NCBI GenBank assembly: GCA_034675505.1
Contig: JAUCDD010000045.1
Coordinates: 62,001 to 126,000 of the forward strand
Length of the DNA stretch: 64,000 nucleotides
Direction: 5' to 3'
Source of the DNA: Melaminivora sp034675505
Lineage (GTDB): Bacteria; Pseudomonadota; Gammaproteobacteria; Burkholderiales; Burkholderiaceae_C
Part shown: positions 20,811 to 29,699 of the stretch, piece after piece
How the letters are laid out: every line of letters starts with the position of its first letter
How positions within the stretch are numbered: position 1 is the first letter of the stretch
The notes under the pieces: model-generated
What the model saw: only the letters and a program-made list of their open reading frames with translations
Databases searched by the model: none
What the model was told of the DNA's origin: nothing
Translations under genes and position numbers: made by a program

Positions 20811-21623
20811 TCAGACCGCCCAGCGCAGCCCGTGAGCGGGCACGCCCGGCCAGTGGCCATGGGCTTGGGGGTGCTCCTCGGCGCCGGGTTTTTGCAAGAC
20901 ACGGTCGAGGATGCGTTTTTCGGTGGCGGCGAACTGCGCATCGCCCTGCGAGCGTGGGCGCGCGAGGCGGACGCGCTCGTCCAGCGCGATGCGCCCGTCC
21001 TCGATCAGGACCACGCGGTCGGCCAGGGCCACGGCCTCCTGCACGTCGTGCGTGACCAGCAGCGCGGTGAAGCGGCGCTCTTGCCACAGCCCTTCGATCA
21101 GGCGGTGCATCTCGATGCGCGTGAGGGCGTCCAGCGCGCCCAGCGGCTCGTCCAGCAGCAGCAGGCGCGGCTGGTGCACCAGCGCGCGGGCCAGGGCCAC
21201 GCGCTGGCGCTGGCCGCCCGACAGGCGCGCCGGCCATTCCTGCGCGCGATCGCCCAGGCCGACCTGGGTCAGCACCTGCAGGGCGTGCCCGCGCCGGTCC
21301 TGGGGCAGGCCCAGCAGCACGTTGTCCAGCACGCGCCGCCAGGGCAGCAGGCGCGCGTCCTGGAACATGATGCGGGCGTCCCCGTGCAAGCCCTGCACGG
21401 GCTGGCCGTCCACAGCCAGGCTGCCGCCGCTGGCCGCTTCCAGGCCGGCGACCAGGCGCAGCAGCGTGCTCTTGCCGCAGCCGCTGCGGCCGACGATGGC
21501 GATGAACTCGCCAGGCTCTATGGACAGCTGCGCGTGGCGCAGCACCTCGCGCGCGCCGTAGCGCTTCGTGAGCTGGCGGATTTCAAGCTGCACGCCGCCG
21601 CCGGAGTGTGGGGCGTTCGTCAT
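20811..21623 (-). CDS. ssuB: Aliphatic sulfonate ABC transporter ATP-binding protein SsuB
   Basis: SsuB hydrolyses ATP to drive sulfonate import. The 270-residue protein has Walker A GRSGCGKST (about 45), the LSGGQRQRVALARAL signature and Walker B LLLLDEPLGALD. The C-terminal tail is longer than the core. The ATG at 21623 overlaps the ssuC stop (ATGA). Gene order ssuD-ssuC-ssuB identifies it among related nitrate and taurine transporters. Confidence 0.93.
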   Translation of the reverse strand: MTNAPHSGGGVQLEIRQLTKRYGAREVLRHAQLSIEPGEFIAIVGRSGCGKSTLLRLVAGLEAASGGSLAVDGQPVQGLHGDARIMFQDARLLPWRRVLDNVLLGLPQDRRGHALQVLTQVGLGDRAQEWPARLSGGQRQRVALARALVHQPRLLLLDEPLGALDALTRIEMHRLIEGLWQERRFTALLVTHDVQEAVALADRVVLIEDGRIALDERVRLARPRSQGDAQFAATEKRILDRVLQKPGAEEHPQAHGHWPGVPAHGLRWAV

Positions 21624-22501
21624 TTGGCGCTCCCGGTGGTGGCCTTCTGGTAGCCGGGATGCCAGCGCAGCCACCATTGCTCCAGGCTGCGCGCGAACAC
21701 GTCGGCCAGCTTGCCCAGCAGCGCGTACAGCAGGATGCCGACCAGCACGATGTCGGTCTGCAGGAACTCGCGCGCATTCATGGTCAGGTAGCCGATGCCC
21801 GACTGCGCGGAGATGGTCTCGGCCACGATCAGGATCACCCACATCAGGCCGAGCGAAAAGCGCAGGCCCACCAGGATGGACGACAGCGCGCCGGGCAGGA
21901 CGATGTCGCGCTGCAGCTGCCAGCGCGTGAGGCCGTAGGTGCGCCCCATCTCGATGAGCGCCGGGTCCACGTTGCGGATGCCGTGGAAGGTGTTCAGGTA
22001 GATGGGAAAGAACACCGAGACGGCGATCAGGAACAGCTTGGCCGACTCGTCGATGCCAAACCACAGGATGACCAGCGGGATCAGCGCCAGCGCCGGGATG
22101 TTGCGCACCATCTGCACGGTCGAGTCCAGGAGCGTCTCGGCCAGGCGCGACGAGCCCGTCACAAGCCCCAGCAGCAGGCCCAGGCCGCCGCCGATGGCCA
22201 GCCCGCCCAGGGCCCGGCTGGCGCTCACCTTGACGTGCGTCCACAGCTCGCCGGACTGCGCCAGGGCCCAGGCGGCCCGGGCCACGTCTACCGGCGCGGG
22301 CAGCACGCGGTTAGAAAGCCACCCCAGCGACGAGGCCGTTTGCCAGGCGGCGAGCAACGCGATGGGCACGAGCCAGGGCAGCAGGCGCCGGCCGGCCGCG
22401 GCGGCCAGGCGCGCGGCGCCCGCCAGGGCATCGGACTCATGCGGCGCGCTGGCTGCCAGGGCCGCGCCGGCCGCCAGTTCTGGAAAAGCAGTTTGTGCCA
22501 T
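21620..22501 (-). CDS. ssuC: Aliphatic sulfonate ABC transporter permease SsuC
   Basis: SsuC is the inner-membrane channel of the sulfonate importer. The 293-residue protein has an N-terminal cytoplasmic extension, about six hydrophobic segments, and the EAA-like permease loop around RTYGLTRWQLQRDIVLPGA that contacts SsuB. It is intact, unlike ssuD and ssuA upstream. Fifteen bases separate it from the ssuD stop. Confidence 0.93.
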   Translation of the reverse strand: MAQTAFPELAAGAALAASAPHESDALAGAARLAAAAGRRLLPWLVPIALLAAWQTASSLGWLSNRVLPAPVDVARAAWALAQSGELWTHVKVSASRALGGLAIGGGLGLLLGLVTGSSRLAETLLDSTVQMVRNIPALALIPLVILWFGIDESAKLFLIAVSVFFPIYLNTFHGIRNVDPALIEMGRTYGLTRWQLQRDIVLPGALSSILVGLRFSLGLMWVILIVAETISAQSGIGYLTMNAREFLQTDIVLVGILLYALLGKLADVFARSLEQWWLRWHPGYQKATTGSAK

Positions 22502-22516
22502 GCCAGTGTCCTTTCT

Positions 22517-23653
22517 TCAGCTTTGCGCCGCACGCGGCACGTACAGGTTGGCCACTGCCTCGCCCGCGGGTTGCAGCCCGAGGCGCTGGCGCACGTCCAG
22601 CGGCAGCAGCGGGAACACCAGCTCCGCGAAGCGGTAGGCCTCCTCCAGGTGCGGATAGCCCGAGAAGACGAAGGTGTCGATGCCCAGCTGCGCGTATTCC
22701 TGGATGCGCGCGGCCACGGTCTGCGGATCGCCCACCAGCGCAGTGCCCGCGCCGCCGCGCACCAGGCCCACGCCAGCCCACAGGTTGGGGCTGATCTCCA
22801 GGTCGGCGCGGCTGCGCTTGGTACCCCCACCGTGCAGGACGGCCATGCGGCGCTGGCCCTCGGAGTCCATGCGCGCGAACGCCGCCTGGGCCTGCACCAC
22901 CGTCTCGTCCTGCACGTGGCTGATGAGCTGCTCGGCCGCGGCCCAGGCGGCCGCGGTCGGTCTCGCGCACGATGACGTGCAGCCGGATGCCAAAGCGCAC
23001 CGTGCGCCCGTGCCGCGCGGCGCGTTCGCGCACGTCGGCCCTTTTGCGGCCACCTCGGCAGGCGGCTCGCCCCCGTCAGGGAGGCGTCCCCTGCTCGGCC
23101 GCCAGCGCGTGCGCGGCCTGGGCCGCCGAAGTACACCGGCGGTCCGGCCGCTGCAGCGGCGGAAAAGCGCTCGCGCCCTGCGCTGAGGTGTTCGCCCGTG
23201 TGGTCCAGGCCCTCGCCCCGGCGGCCGCGCGCGAGGATCTCGCGCCAGATGCGGATGAACTCGGCCGTGCTCGTAGCGCTGGGCGTGGTCCAGGAAGACG
23301 CCATCGCCCTCCAGCTCGGCGCGGTCGCCACCGGTGACCAGGTTGATCAGCAGCCGCCCGCCCGACAGCCGGTCGAACGTGGCCGCCATGCGCGCGGCCA
23401 GGCTGGGCTGGTGCAGGCCGGGGCGCACGGCCACCAGGAACTTCAGCCGCCGCGTCACCGGGATCAGGCTGGCGGCGACGACCCACGGGTCTTCGCACGA
23501 GCGGCCGGTGGGGATTAGTACACCCTCATAGCCCAGGCTGTCGGCGGCCGTGGCGATCTGGCGCAGGTAGTCGTGGTCGAGCGGGCGGGCGCCGCGCGCG
23601 GTGCCCAGGTAGCGGCTGTCTCCGTGGGTGGGGATGAACCAGAAGATCTTCAT
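22517..23653 (-). pseudogene. ssuD: FMNH2-dependent alkanesulfonate monooxygenase SsuD, multiply frameshifted
   Basis: SsuD cleaves alkanesulfonates to aldehyde and sulfite using FMNH2. The N-terminal third (MKIFWFIPTHGDSRYLG to DHAQRYE) and the last 40 percent (from AAEQLISHVQDETVV) are in one frame and match the family. The middle does not. Its conserved blocks lie in other frames: AEFIRIWREILARG and VYFGG in one, AAHALAAEQ in a second, GEPPAEVAAK in the first again, and HGRTVRFGIRLHVIVRE in another. I place indels near 23270, 23120, 23080, 23060, 23040 and 22955. Each frame is still family-like, so the damage is recent or is sequencing error. As written, no active enzyme would be made. Confidence 0.85.
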
Positions 23654-23662
23654 AGCAAAGCC

Positions 23663-23770
23663 TCAGTACGAGATGGCGAAGGGCAGGCTGGGCCAGCGCA
23701 GGCCCCATGCTGCGGCCGTGGTGCCGACCAGGCGCTGGATGTGGCGGCCGGATTCAATGGAAGGGTTCAT
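23663..23770 (-). CDS. Possible 35-residue peptide between ssuA and ssuD
   Basis: An ATG at 23770 with GGAG seven bases upstream opens a 35-codon frame beginning MNPSIESGRHIQRLVGT and ending in a Trp/Pro-rich GLRWPSLPFAISY. It starts inside the ssuA stop region, and its stop lies nine bases before the ssuD ATG, so it fits the operon spacing exactly. I do not recognise it. There is no signal peptide. Whether it is translated is unproven. Confidence 0.4.
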   Translation of the reverse strand: MNPSIESGRHIQRLVGTTAAAWGLRWPSLPFAISY

Positions 23771-23787
23771 GGCAGTGCTCCAGCGGT

Positions 23788-24771
23788 TCAGGGCCGGGCG
23801 ATGAAAACGGCATCGCTGACTTGGATGGGCTTTGGGATCAGCCTGAGCGCGTGGAACGTGTCAGCAATCCGCTGCTGGTCAGCCGCCACCTCGCGCGTGA
23901 TGGGCTTTACGTTGAACTCGTAGCGGCGCAGCGCCAGCTCCACCACGTCTACCGGTAGGCCCTGCAGCGGCGCGATCACCTCGGCCGCCTGCGCAGGTTC
24001 TTCTTAGCCAGATGCCGCGCTCCACCGCGTCGGAGAACACGGCCTCGATCCCTGTGGGTGGCGCGCTACGAAGCCGCGCTCGCCCAGGTAGTACTGGTGT
24101 TGTTCACCACGTCGGGCGTGCCGGGCGCTCCCGTGCCGTCGGCCAGCACTCGCGCGCCGATGCTCTTCTCGGCCGCGGCCTGGAACGGGTCCCAGACCAC
24201 CCAGGCATCGACGTTCTTGCTCTCGAACGCGGCGCGGCCGTCAGCCGGCGCCAGGTACACCGGCTGGATGTCGGAGAACGCGAGGCCGTGCTTTTCAAGC
24301 TGCCTGACCAGCAGGTAGTGCACGTTGCTACCCTTGGTGAGTGCCCCTTACGGCCCTTAGGTCGGCCACCGAGCGCAGGGGCGAGTCCCTGGGCACCAGG
24401 ATGGCCTCGGCGCGCGGAGCGGCCGGGTCGTGGCCGATGTAGATGAAGCGCGCACCCGCGGCCTGGGCAAAGATGGGTGGGGCCTCGCCCACATAGCCCA
24501 CGTCCACGGCGCCGATGTTCAAGCCCTCCAGCAGTTGCGGCCCAGCAGGAAACTCCACCCACTTCACGCCGAAGCCCAGCGGCTGGAGCTTCTTCTCCAG
24601 CGTGCCCTGGGCCTTTTGAAGTAGGAACAGGCTGGCCGCCTTCTGGTAGCCGATGCGCAGCACTGGCTGCTGTGCCCAAGCGTACCCGGCCTCCGCGACG
24701 GCGCTCAGGCCCAGTAGCCAGGCGAACGCCGCGCGGCGCGTGGGGGAAAAGATCTGGTTCAGTAACGACAC
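23788..24771 (-). pseudogene. ssuA: Sulfonate-binding periplasmic protein SsuA, multiply frameshifted
   Basis: SsuA captures sulfonates in the periplasm for SsuBC. The likely start is a GTG at 24771, with GGAG seven bases upstream, giving MSLLNQIFSPTRRAAFAW, a signal peptide ending YAWAQ, and VLRIGYQKAASLFLLQKAQG. The frame breaks near 24350, where DLKGRKVALTKGSNVHYL would need three extra bases in two places. It resumes as HYLLVRQLEKHGLAFSD to DGTGAP. It breaks again near 24100-24000 before ending intact in IAPLQGLPVDVVELALRRYE. Each block is family-like. As read, only a truncated protein would be made. Confidence 0.85.
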
Positions 24772-24901
24772 GATGTAGCTCCTCAGGTAAAGGGACCCCA
24801 CGCAGCAAGGCGCCGGGCAAAGGCCGTCCCTTCCGCGTACAGATGCGGAATGGCTAGGGCAAAGGAAAAGAGCGGAGAGAGAGCGTGGCGGCTCGGCGCC
24901 G

Positions 24902-25495
24902 TCAGACGCTACATCGCACTTGCGAGAAATGCACCGGCGCGAACCGCGTGGCTGGCGCAGGCGCGGCCGTGCGCAGCAACTCGGCAATGAGCAGCTTGGC
25001 CGCCTCGTCGATGCGGCCGGCCAGGTCGTCCGCGACCAGGTAGGCACCCTCGGGCGTCAGCGCGACCTGCGCATCGGTGGCGTAGATGCCGGGCAGCACG
25101 TGGCGCGCGCCCAGGGACTGCAGCACCGGCCGCAGCGCATAGTCCAGCGCCAGCATGTGGTGCGGGCTGCCGCCGGTGGCCAGCGGCAGCACGGCCTTGC
25201 CCTTCAAGGCGGTTTGCGGCAGCAGGTCCAGGAAGACCTTGAGCACGCCGCTATAGGCGGCCTTGTAGACCGGCGTGGCGATGACCAGCACACTGGCGTC
25301 CTGCACCTGCTGCACGGCACGCGCCACGCTGCGCTGGTCGGTGTCGGCCAGCAGCAGCGCCTGCGGGTCCAGGTCGCGCAGGTGCAGCTGCGCGGGCGGC
25401 GCGCCGCGGCGGGCCAGGCGCTGGCCCACGGCATCCAGCAACGCGGCGGAGCGCGAACGCTGTGCGGGGCTGCCGGCGATCAGCAAGGCGGACAT
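24902..25495 (-). CDS. ssuE: NADPH-dependent FMN reductase SsuE
   Basis: SsuE supplies FMNH2 to SsuD. The 197-residue protein has the flavodoxin-like opening MSALLIAGSPAQRSRS, the VLVIATPVYKAAYSGVLK segment, and LPLATGGSPHHMLALDYALRP typical of SsuE. An earlier ATG at 25501 is possible, but AAGGA is six bases before 25495, which I chose. It lies between sbp and ssuA and is intact. Confidence 0.92.
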   Translation of the reverse strand: MSALLIAGSPAQRSRSAALLDAVGQRLARRGAPPAQLHLRDLDPQALLLADTDQRSVARAVQQVQDASVLVIATPVYKAAYSGVLKVFLDLLPQTALKGKAVLPLATGGSPHHMLALDYALRPVLQSLGARHVLPGIYATDAQVALTPEGAYLVADDLAGRIDEAAKLLIAELLRTAAPAPATRFAPVHFSQVRCSV

Positions 25496-25509
25496 GGGCA
25501 TTCCTTGTG

Positions 25510-25566
25510 CTTTTGTTTTGATAGCTGCAAGCCCTTTTCCTTCAAGGGCTTTAGGCACTTTTTACC
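25510..25566. repeat. Dispersed repeat with hairpin between sbp and ssuE
   Basis: TTTTGATAGCTGCAAGCCC leads into an eight-base hairpin (AAGCCCTT, seven-base loop, AAGGGCTT) and then a T-rich stretch. It resembles an intergenic repeat common in the family. In the sbp-to-ssuE direction it forms a stem without a following U-run, so it may slow rather than stop transcription. Confidence 0.45.
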
Positions 25567-25576
25567 TGTATTTTGG

Positions 25577-26602
25577 TCAGCGCTTGGCGTAGATCTGGTC
25601 GAAGCTGGCGCCGTCGGCAAAGTGCTCCTTGTCGGCCTTCGCCCAGCCGCCGAAGGCCTGGTCGATTGTCACCAGCGTGAGCTTGGGGAACTGCGCATCG
25701 AACTTCGCCTTCGCCTTCTCGCTCGTGGGGCGGTAGTAGTTCTTGCCGGCGATCTCCTGGCCCTCGTCGGAGTACAGGTGCTTGAGGTATTCCTCGGCCA
25801 GGGCGCGGCTGCCTTTCTTGTCCACCACCTTGTCCACCACGGCCACCGTGGGCTCGGCCAGGATGGAGACCGAGGGCACGACGATCTCGAACTTGTCACG
25901 GCCAAACTCCTTGAGCGCCAGGAAGGCCTCGTTCTCCCAGGCCAGCAGCACGTCGCCCAGGCCGCGCTGCACGAAGGTGATGGTCGAGCCGCGCGCGCCG
26001 GTGTCCAGCACCGGCACGTTCTTGTAGAGCTTGCCCACGAAGTCCTGGGCTTGTGCATCGCCACCGTATTTGCGCTTGGCGAACTCCCACGCCGCCAGGT
26101 AGTTCCAGCGCGCGCCGCCGCTGGTCTTGGGGTTGGGCGTGATGACCTGCACGCCGGGCTTGATGAGGTCGTCCCAGTCCCTCAGGCCCTTGGGGTTGCC
26201 CTTCTTGACCAGGAACACGATGGTCGAGGTGTAGGGCGCCGAGTTGTGCGGCAGGCGCTTTTGCCAGTCGGCGGCCAGCAGGCCATGGCGGGCCAGCGCG
26301 TCCACGTCGCCGCCCAACGCCAGCGTGGCCACGTCGGCGTCGATGCCGTCGATGATGGAGCGCGCCTGCTTGCCCGAGCCGCCGTGCGATTGCCTGAACT
26401 GCACGTCCTGGCCCGTCTTGGCCTTCCAGTGGCGGGCAAATGCCTGGTTGTATTCGGCATACAGCTCGCGCGTCGGGTCATAGGAAACGTTCAGGAACTG
26501 CACGCCCTGGGCCAGCGCGGGCGGGGCAATGACCGTGCCCAGCGTGGCGGCAAAGGCGGCGGCTGCCAGGGGAAACTTGATAAAGTGACGGCGATTTTTC
26601 AC
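25577..26602 (-). CDS. sbp: Sulfate/thiosulfate ABC transporter substrate-binding protein
   Basis: The 341-residue periplasmic protein opens MKNRRHFIKFPLAAAAFAAT, a signal peptide ending PPALAQ. It contains the family motifs LNVSYDPTRELYAEYN, QSHGGSGKQARSIIDG, YGGDAQAQDFV and VLDTGARGSTITFVQRG. It belongs to the Sbp/CysP group that binds sulfate or thiosulfate. No sulfate permease genes lie beside it, so it may use permeases encoded elsewhere. It is the first gene of the operon that continues into ssuE and ssuA. Confidence 0.92.
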   Translation of the reverse strand: MKNRRHFIKFPLAAAAFAATLGTVIAPPALAQGVQFLNVSYDPTRELYAEYNQAFARHWKAKTGQDVQFRQSHGGSGKQARSIIDGIDADVATLALGGDVDALARHGLLAADWQKRLPHNSAPYTSTIVFLVKKGNPKGLRDWDDLIKPGVQVITPNPKTSGGARWNYLAAWEFAKRKYGGDAQAQDFVGKLYKNVPVLDTGARGSTITFVQRGLGDVLLAWENEAFLALKEFGRDKFEIVVPSVSILAEPTVAVVDKVVDKKGSRALAEEYLKHLYSDEGQEIAGKNYYRPTSEKAKAKFDAQFPKLTLVTIDQAFGGWAKADKEHFADGASFDQIYAKR

Positions 26603-26664
26603 GGGTGCTTTCTATGCGCTGGATGAGATGCAACGCATTCTGGAAGCCAACCCAAAAAACCGAA

Positions 26665-26692
26665 ACTAATAAGAATTCAGTTCGTTATTCGT
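26665..26692. promoter_or_regulatory. AT-rich inverted repeat upstream of sbp, candidate CysB-type operator
   Basis: ACTAATAA and TTATTCGT form an eight-base inverted repeat with one mismatch, separated by 12 bases, in the gap between the divergent sbp and yggX genes. CysB/Cbl-type LysR regulators control sulfonate operons and bind such AT-rich dyads. The assignment is inferred from context. Confidence 0.45.
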
Positions 26693-26729
26693 TTAATGAC
26701 TGAGAACTTTTACGCAGGAACATATTCCC

Positions 26730-27002
26730 ATGGCACGCACCGTTCAATGCATCAAGCTGGGCAAAGAGGCCGACGGCCTGGACTTCGCCCCCTACCCGGG
26801 CGAGCTGGGCAAGCGCATCTATGAAAACGTCAGCAAGCAGGCCTGGAGCGACTGGCTCAAGCACCAGACCATGCTGGTGAACGAAAACCGCCTGAACCTG
26901 GCCGACGCGCGTGCGCGCCAGTACCTGGCGCGCCAGATGGAGGCGCACTTCTTCGGCGGCGGCGCCGACGCGGCCGCCGGCTACGTGCCGCCCAGCGCCT
27001 GA
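26730..27002 (+). CDS. yggX: Fe(2+)-trafficking / oxidative damage protection protein YggX
   Basis: YggX helps protect iron-sulfur clusters from oxidation. The 90-residue protein opens MARTVQCIKLGKEADGLDF with the single conserved Cys7, then YPGELGKRIYENVSKQAW, NENRLNLADARARQYLARQMEAHFF. The length and motifs match the family. It is divergent from sbp. Confidence 0.95.
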   Translation: MARTVQCIKLGKEADGLDFAPYPGELGKRIYENVSKQAWSDWLKHQTMLVNENRLNLADARARQYLARQMEAHFFGGGADAAAGYVPPSA

Positions 27003-27043
27003 GGCCCGGCCCAGCCCGCCCCGGCCACCGGCGTGACGCGCCC

Positions 27044-28913
27044 ATGGCCTTGAACCCCCCTTCCGACCACCCCCCGCACCCGCCCGCGCCGCTGCTGGCC
27101 GGCTGCGGCCTGCCCGCCGCCTGGGCCGGGCAGCGGCAGTGGTGCGTGGTGGCAACCGCCTTCGGTGCCGGCCAGGACTTCCTGGCCACCTGGGCGGCGT
27201 GGCGCGCCGACGCGCGCCAGCAGCGCCCGCGCCTGCTGCACTTCGTCGCCTGCACCGCAGCCGCGCCCGCCGTGGACGCCGCCGCGGCGCCGCCGCACCT
27301 GGCACCCCTGGCCCGGCAGCTGGCCGCGCAGTGCTGGGGCCTGCTGCCGGGCGTGCACCGCCTGGCGTTCGAGGACGGCCAGGTGCTGCTCACCCTGCTG
27401 GTGGGCGACGCGCCGGCCCTGCTGCGCCAGCAGCAGCCCCCGGCCGATTCGATCTACCTGGGCGAGTGCGCGCCCGACCCCGACCCCGGCAGCGCCGTGC
27501 ACCTGCTCAAGGCCCTGGCGCGCTGCTGCCGCCGCGGCACGCGCCTGGCCTGCACCGGCGCGCCCCACGGCCTGCACGCCGCGCTGGCCGGCTGCGGCTT
27601 TGCCCTGCACGCCGCGCCCGGTGCGCCTGCCAGCGTGCAGGCCACCTTCGATCCGCCCTGGCAGCCGCGCGCCGCGCGGCCCGTGCTGGCGCCCGCCGCC
27701 CTGCCCGCAGGCGCGGCGCCCGGCAGCTGCCTGGTGGTGGGCGCCGGCCTGGCCGGCAGCGCAGTGGCCGCCAGCCTGGCGCGGCGCGGCTGGCGCGTCA
27801 CGGTGCTGGACGCCGCCGCCCCCCGCCGCTGGCGCCTCGGGCCTGCCGGCGGGGGTGCTCTCGTCGCATGTCTCGCCCGACGACAGCCTGCTGTCGCGCC
27901 TGTCGCGCGCCGGCGTGCGCACCACCCTGGCCGTCCTGGCCAGCCTGCCGGCCGACGCGCGCGGGCGCGACTGGCTGGACGGCGGCGTGCTGGAGCACGA
28001 CCCCGACGCCCCGCTGCGCCTGGCCTGGACGCAAGGCGCCGGCCTGGACTGGAGCCGCCCGGCCACGCCCGGCGAATTGCACGCCAGCCACCTGCCCGCC
28101 AGCGCCGCGCCGCACACCTGCTGGCACGCGCGCGGCGGCTGGGTGCGTCCGTCGCAGCTGGTGCGCGCCCTGCTGGCCCAGCCTGGCATCGCCTGGCGCG
28201 GCGGCGCTGCCGTGGCGCGGCTGGTGCGCGCCGGCGGCAGCTGGCGCGCGCTGGACGCCAGCGGCGCACTGCTGGCCGAGGCCGGGCTGGCGGTGGTCTG
28301 CGCCGGCCCGGCCAGCGCCGCGCTGGCCGGCGCGCCGCTGCCGCTGCAGCTGCTGCGCGGCCAGATCGCCTGGGGCCGGCATGCCGATGCCACTGCATCC
28401 GCGCCCTGGCCGGCGCAGCCCGTGAACGGCCACGGCAACCTGGTGCCGCGCGTGCCGCTGCCGGCCACCCCGGACGCTGCGGACGGCGCTGGCACGGCGC
28501 CCGGCTGGGTACTGGGCTCGACCTTCGAGCGCGACTGCGGCGAGCTGCCGGTGCCACCCGCCGACCGGCTGGCCGGGCGCGCCGCCAACCTGGCCAAGCT
28601 GCGCGCGCTGCAGCCCGCGCTGGGCACGGCGCTGGCGCCCGCGTTTGCGCCGGACGCAGCCGCCGGCACTGCCGTGCAGACCTGGGCGGCGGTGCGCTGC
28701 GCCGCCCCCGACCGGCTGCCGCTGGTGGGCCCTGTCGATGCGCAGGCCCTGCCTGGCCTGTGGGTCAGCACCGCCATGGGTGCGCGCGGCCTGACGCTGG
28801 CGCTGCTGTGCGCCGAGCTGCTGGCCGCCCGGCTGCACGGCGAGCCGCTGCCGCTGGAGGCCCGGCTGGCGCAGGCGCTGGGGTGCGAACGCCTGCACCT
28901 GGCGCCGGCCTGA
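27044..28913 (+). pseudogene. mnmC: Bifunctional tRNA-modification protein MnmC, frameshifted
   Basis: MnmC completes mnm5s2U34 in tRNA through an N-terminal methyltransferase and a C-terminal FAD oxidoreductase. The N-terminal half starts at 27044, and the FAD half opens VVGAGLAGSAVAASLARRGW. The frame is lost at a run of six C residues (27819-27824). Removing one C joins VTVLDAAA to PAAGASGLPAG and gives an intact C-terminal half through VGPVDAQALPGLWVSTAMGARGL. The methyltransferase half also looks degenerate: GAGQDF replaces GTGLNF and LGECAPDPDP replaces LDGFxPxxNP. Either the methyltransferase is inactive or this is a divergent subgroup. Confidence 0.8.
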
Positions 28914-29037
28914 ACCGCTCCGCAGCCCGCACGGCTTGGTCATTTTTTGATAGCAAACTCTCGCCTGCCGCCGCCGGCAAGAAGCGTTTTTTAAGCGTTT
29001 CTTACTGAAAACCGGTGTTTGGCGACCCGCGCCGGCC

Positions 29038-29436
29038 TCAGCGCCGCCCTTCGTGGCGCGACTGCTCGAACTGCCGCTCGGCGCCGAACAGGTGGCGGAT
29101 CAGCACGTGCGAGGTGATGTTCACGCCCACGCCGCCGATCAGCGCCGGCAGCAGGTACAGCGCGGTGGACACCTCGGAGGCAAACAACGCGTCGTCCGTG
29201 CGCGACAGCGTGGCGCGCGCCCCGGCCTCCAGGGTCTGCAGCAAATAGACATCGACGCCGGCGATGAGCACCAGCAGCAGCCCGAAGAACAGCACCACCC
29301 AGGGCGACACCGCGCGGCGGGTGAGCAGCGCGCCGTAGATCACGCACGGCAGCACCACGGAAAACACCACCAGCGCCCAAAAACGCAACTCGTTGAACAC
29401 CGTGATGCCGGACTGCAGGTCCTTGAGGAAGGGCAT
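29038..29436 (-). CDS. Integral membrane protein, unknown function
   Basis: The 132-residue protein opens MPFLKDLQSGITVFNELRFW and has three hydrophobic segments (about 20-40, 50-70 and 95-115). The loop between spans two and three carries TLEAGARATLSRTDDALFASEV, and the C-terminal tail RHLFGAERQFEQSRHEGRR is basic and cytoplasmic in prediction. I do not recognise it. The ATG at 29436 has AGGAG-like bases upstream; the frame extends further but is not needed. It is divergent from the cysI operon. Confidence 0.65.
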   Translation of the reverse strand: MPFLKDLQSGITVFNELRFWALVVFSVVLPCVIYGALLTRRAVSPWVVLFFGLLLVLIAGVDVYLLQTLEAGARATLSRTDDALFASEVSTALYLLPALIGGVGVNITSHVLIRHLFGAERQFEQSRHEGRR

Positions 29437-29543
29437 GGAAGGCTCCTTTTCTTCTTGTCCCGATTCGAAAGGCGGCGCGCCGCGCGCGCAGCGCGCAAGT
29501 GTGCGCCGCAGCAATCGGGCCTACAGCGCTGGTGGGACATTCC

Positions 29544-29563
29544 ATATGCCATTTGCGGCATAT
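29544..29563. promoter_or_regulatory. Perfect inverted repeat upstream of cysI, candidate regulator site
   Basis: ATATGCC (29544-29550) and GGCATAT (29557-29563) are exact inverses with a six-base centre. The site sits about 137 bases before the cysI ATG, in an AT-rich stretch that also contains TATAAAAC at 29591. A CysB-type activator is the most likely binder, by context. Confidence 0.45.
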
Positions 29564-29699
29564 ATGAAGTCAGAAACAGTAGTTTGTTTTTATAAAACCT
29601 GCTTCTACAGTGCCCCCGTTCCTGCCCCGCCCCGTCCGAAGCGCCGCGCCTGCCGCGCCTGCAGACGGGACGGCGCCCCAAGACAACGAGAGCCCGCGC

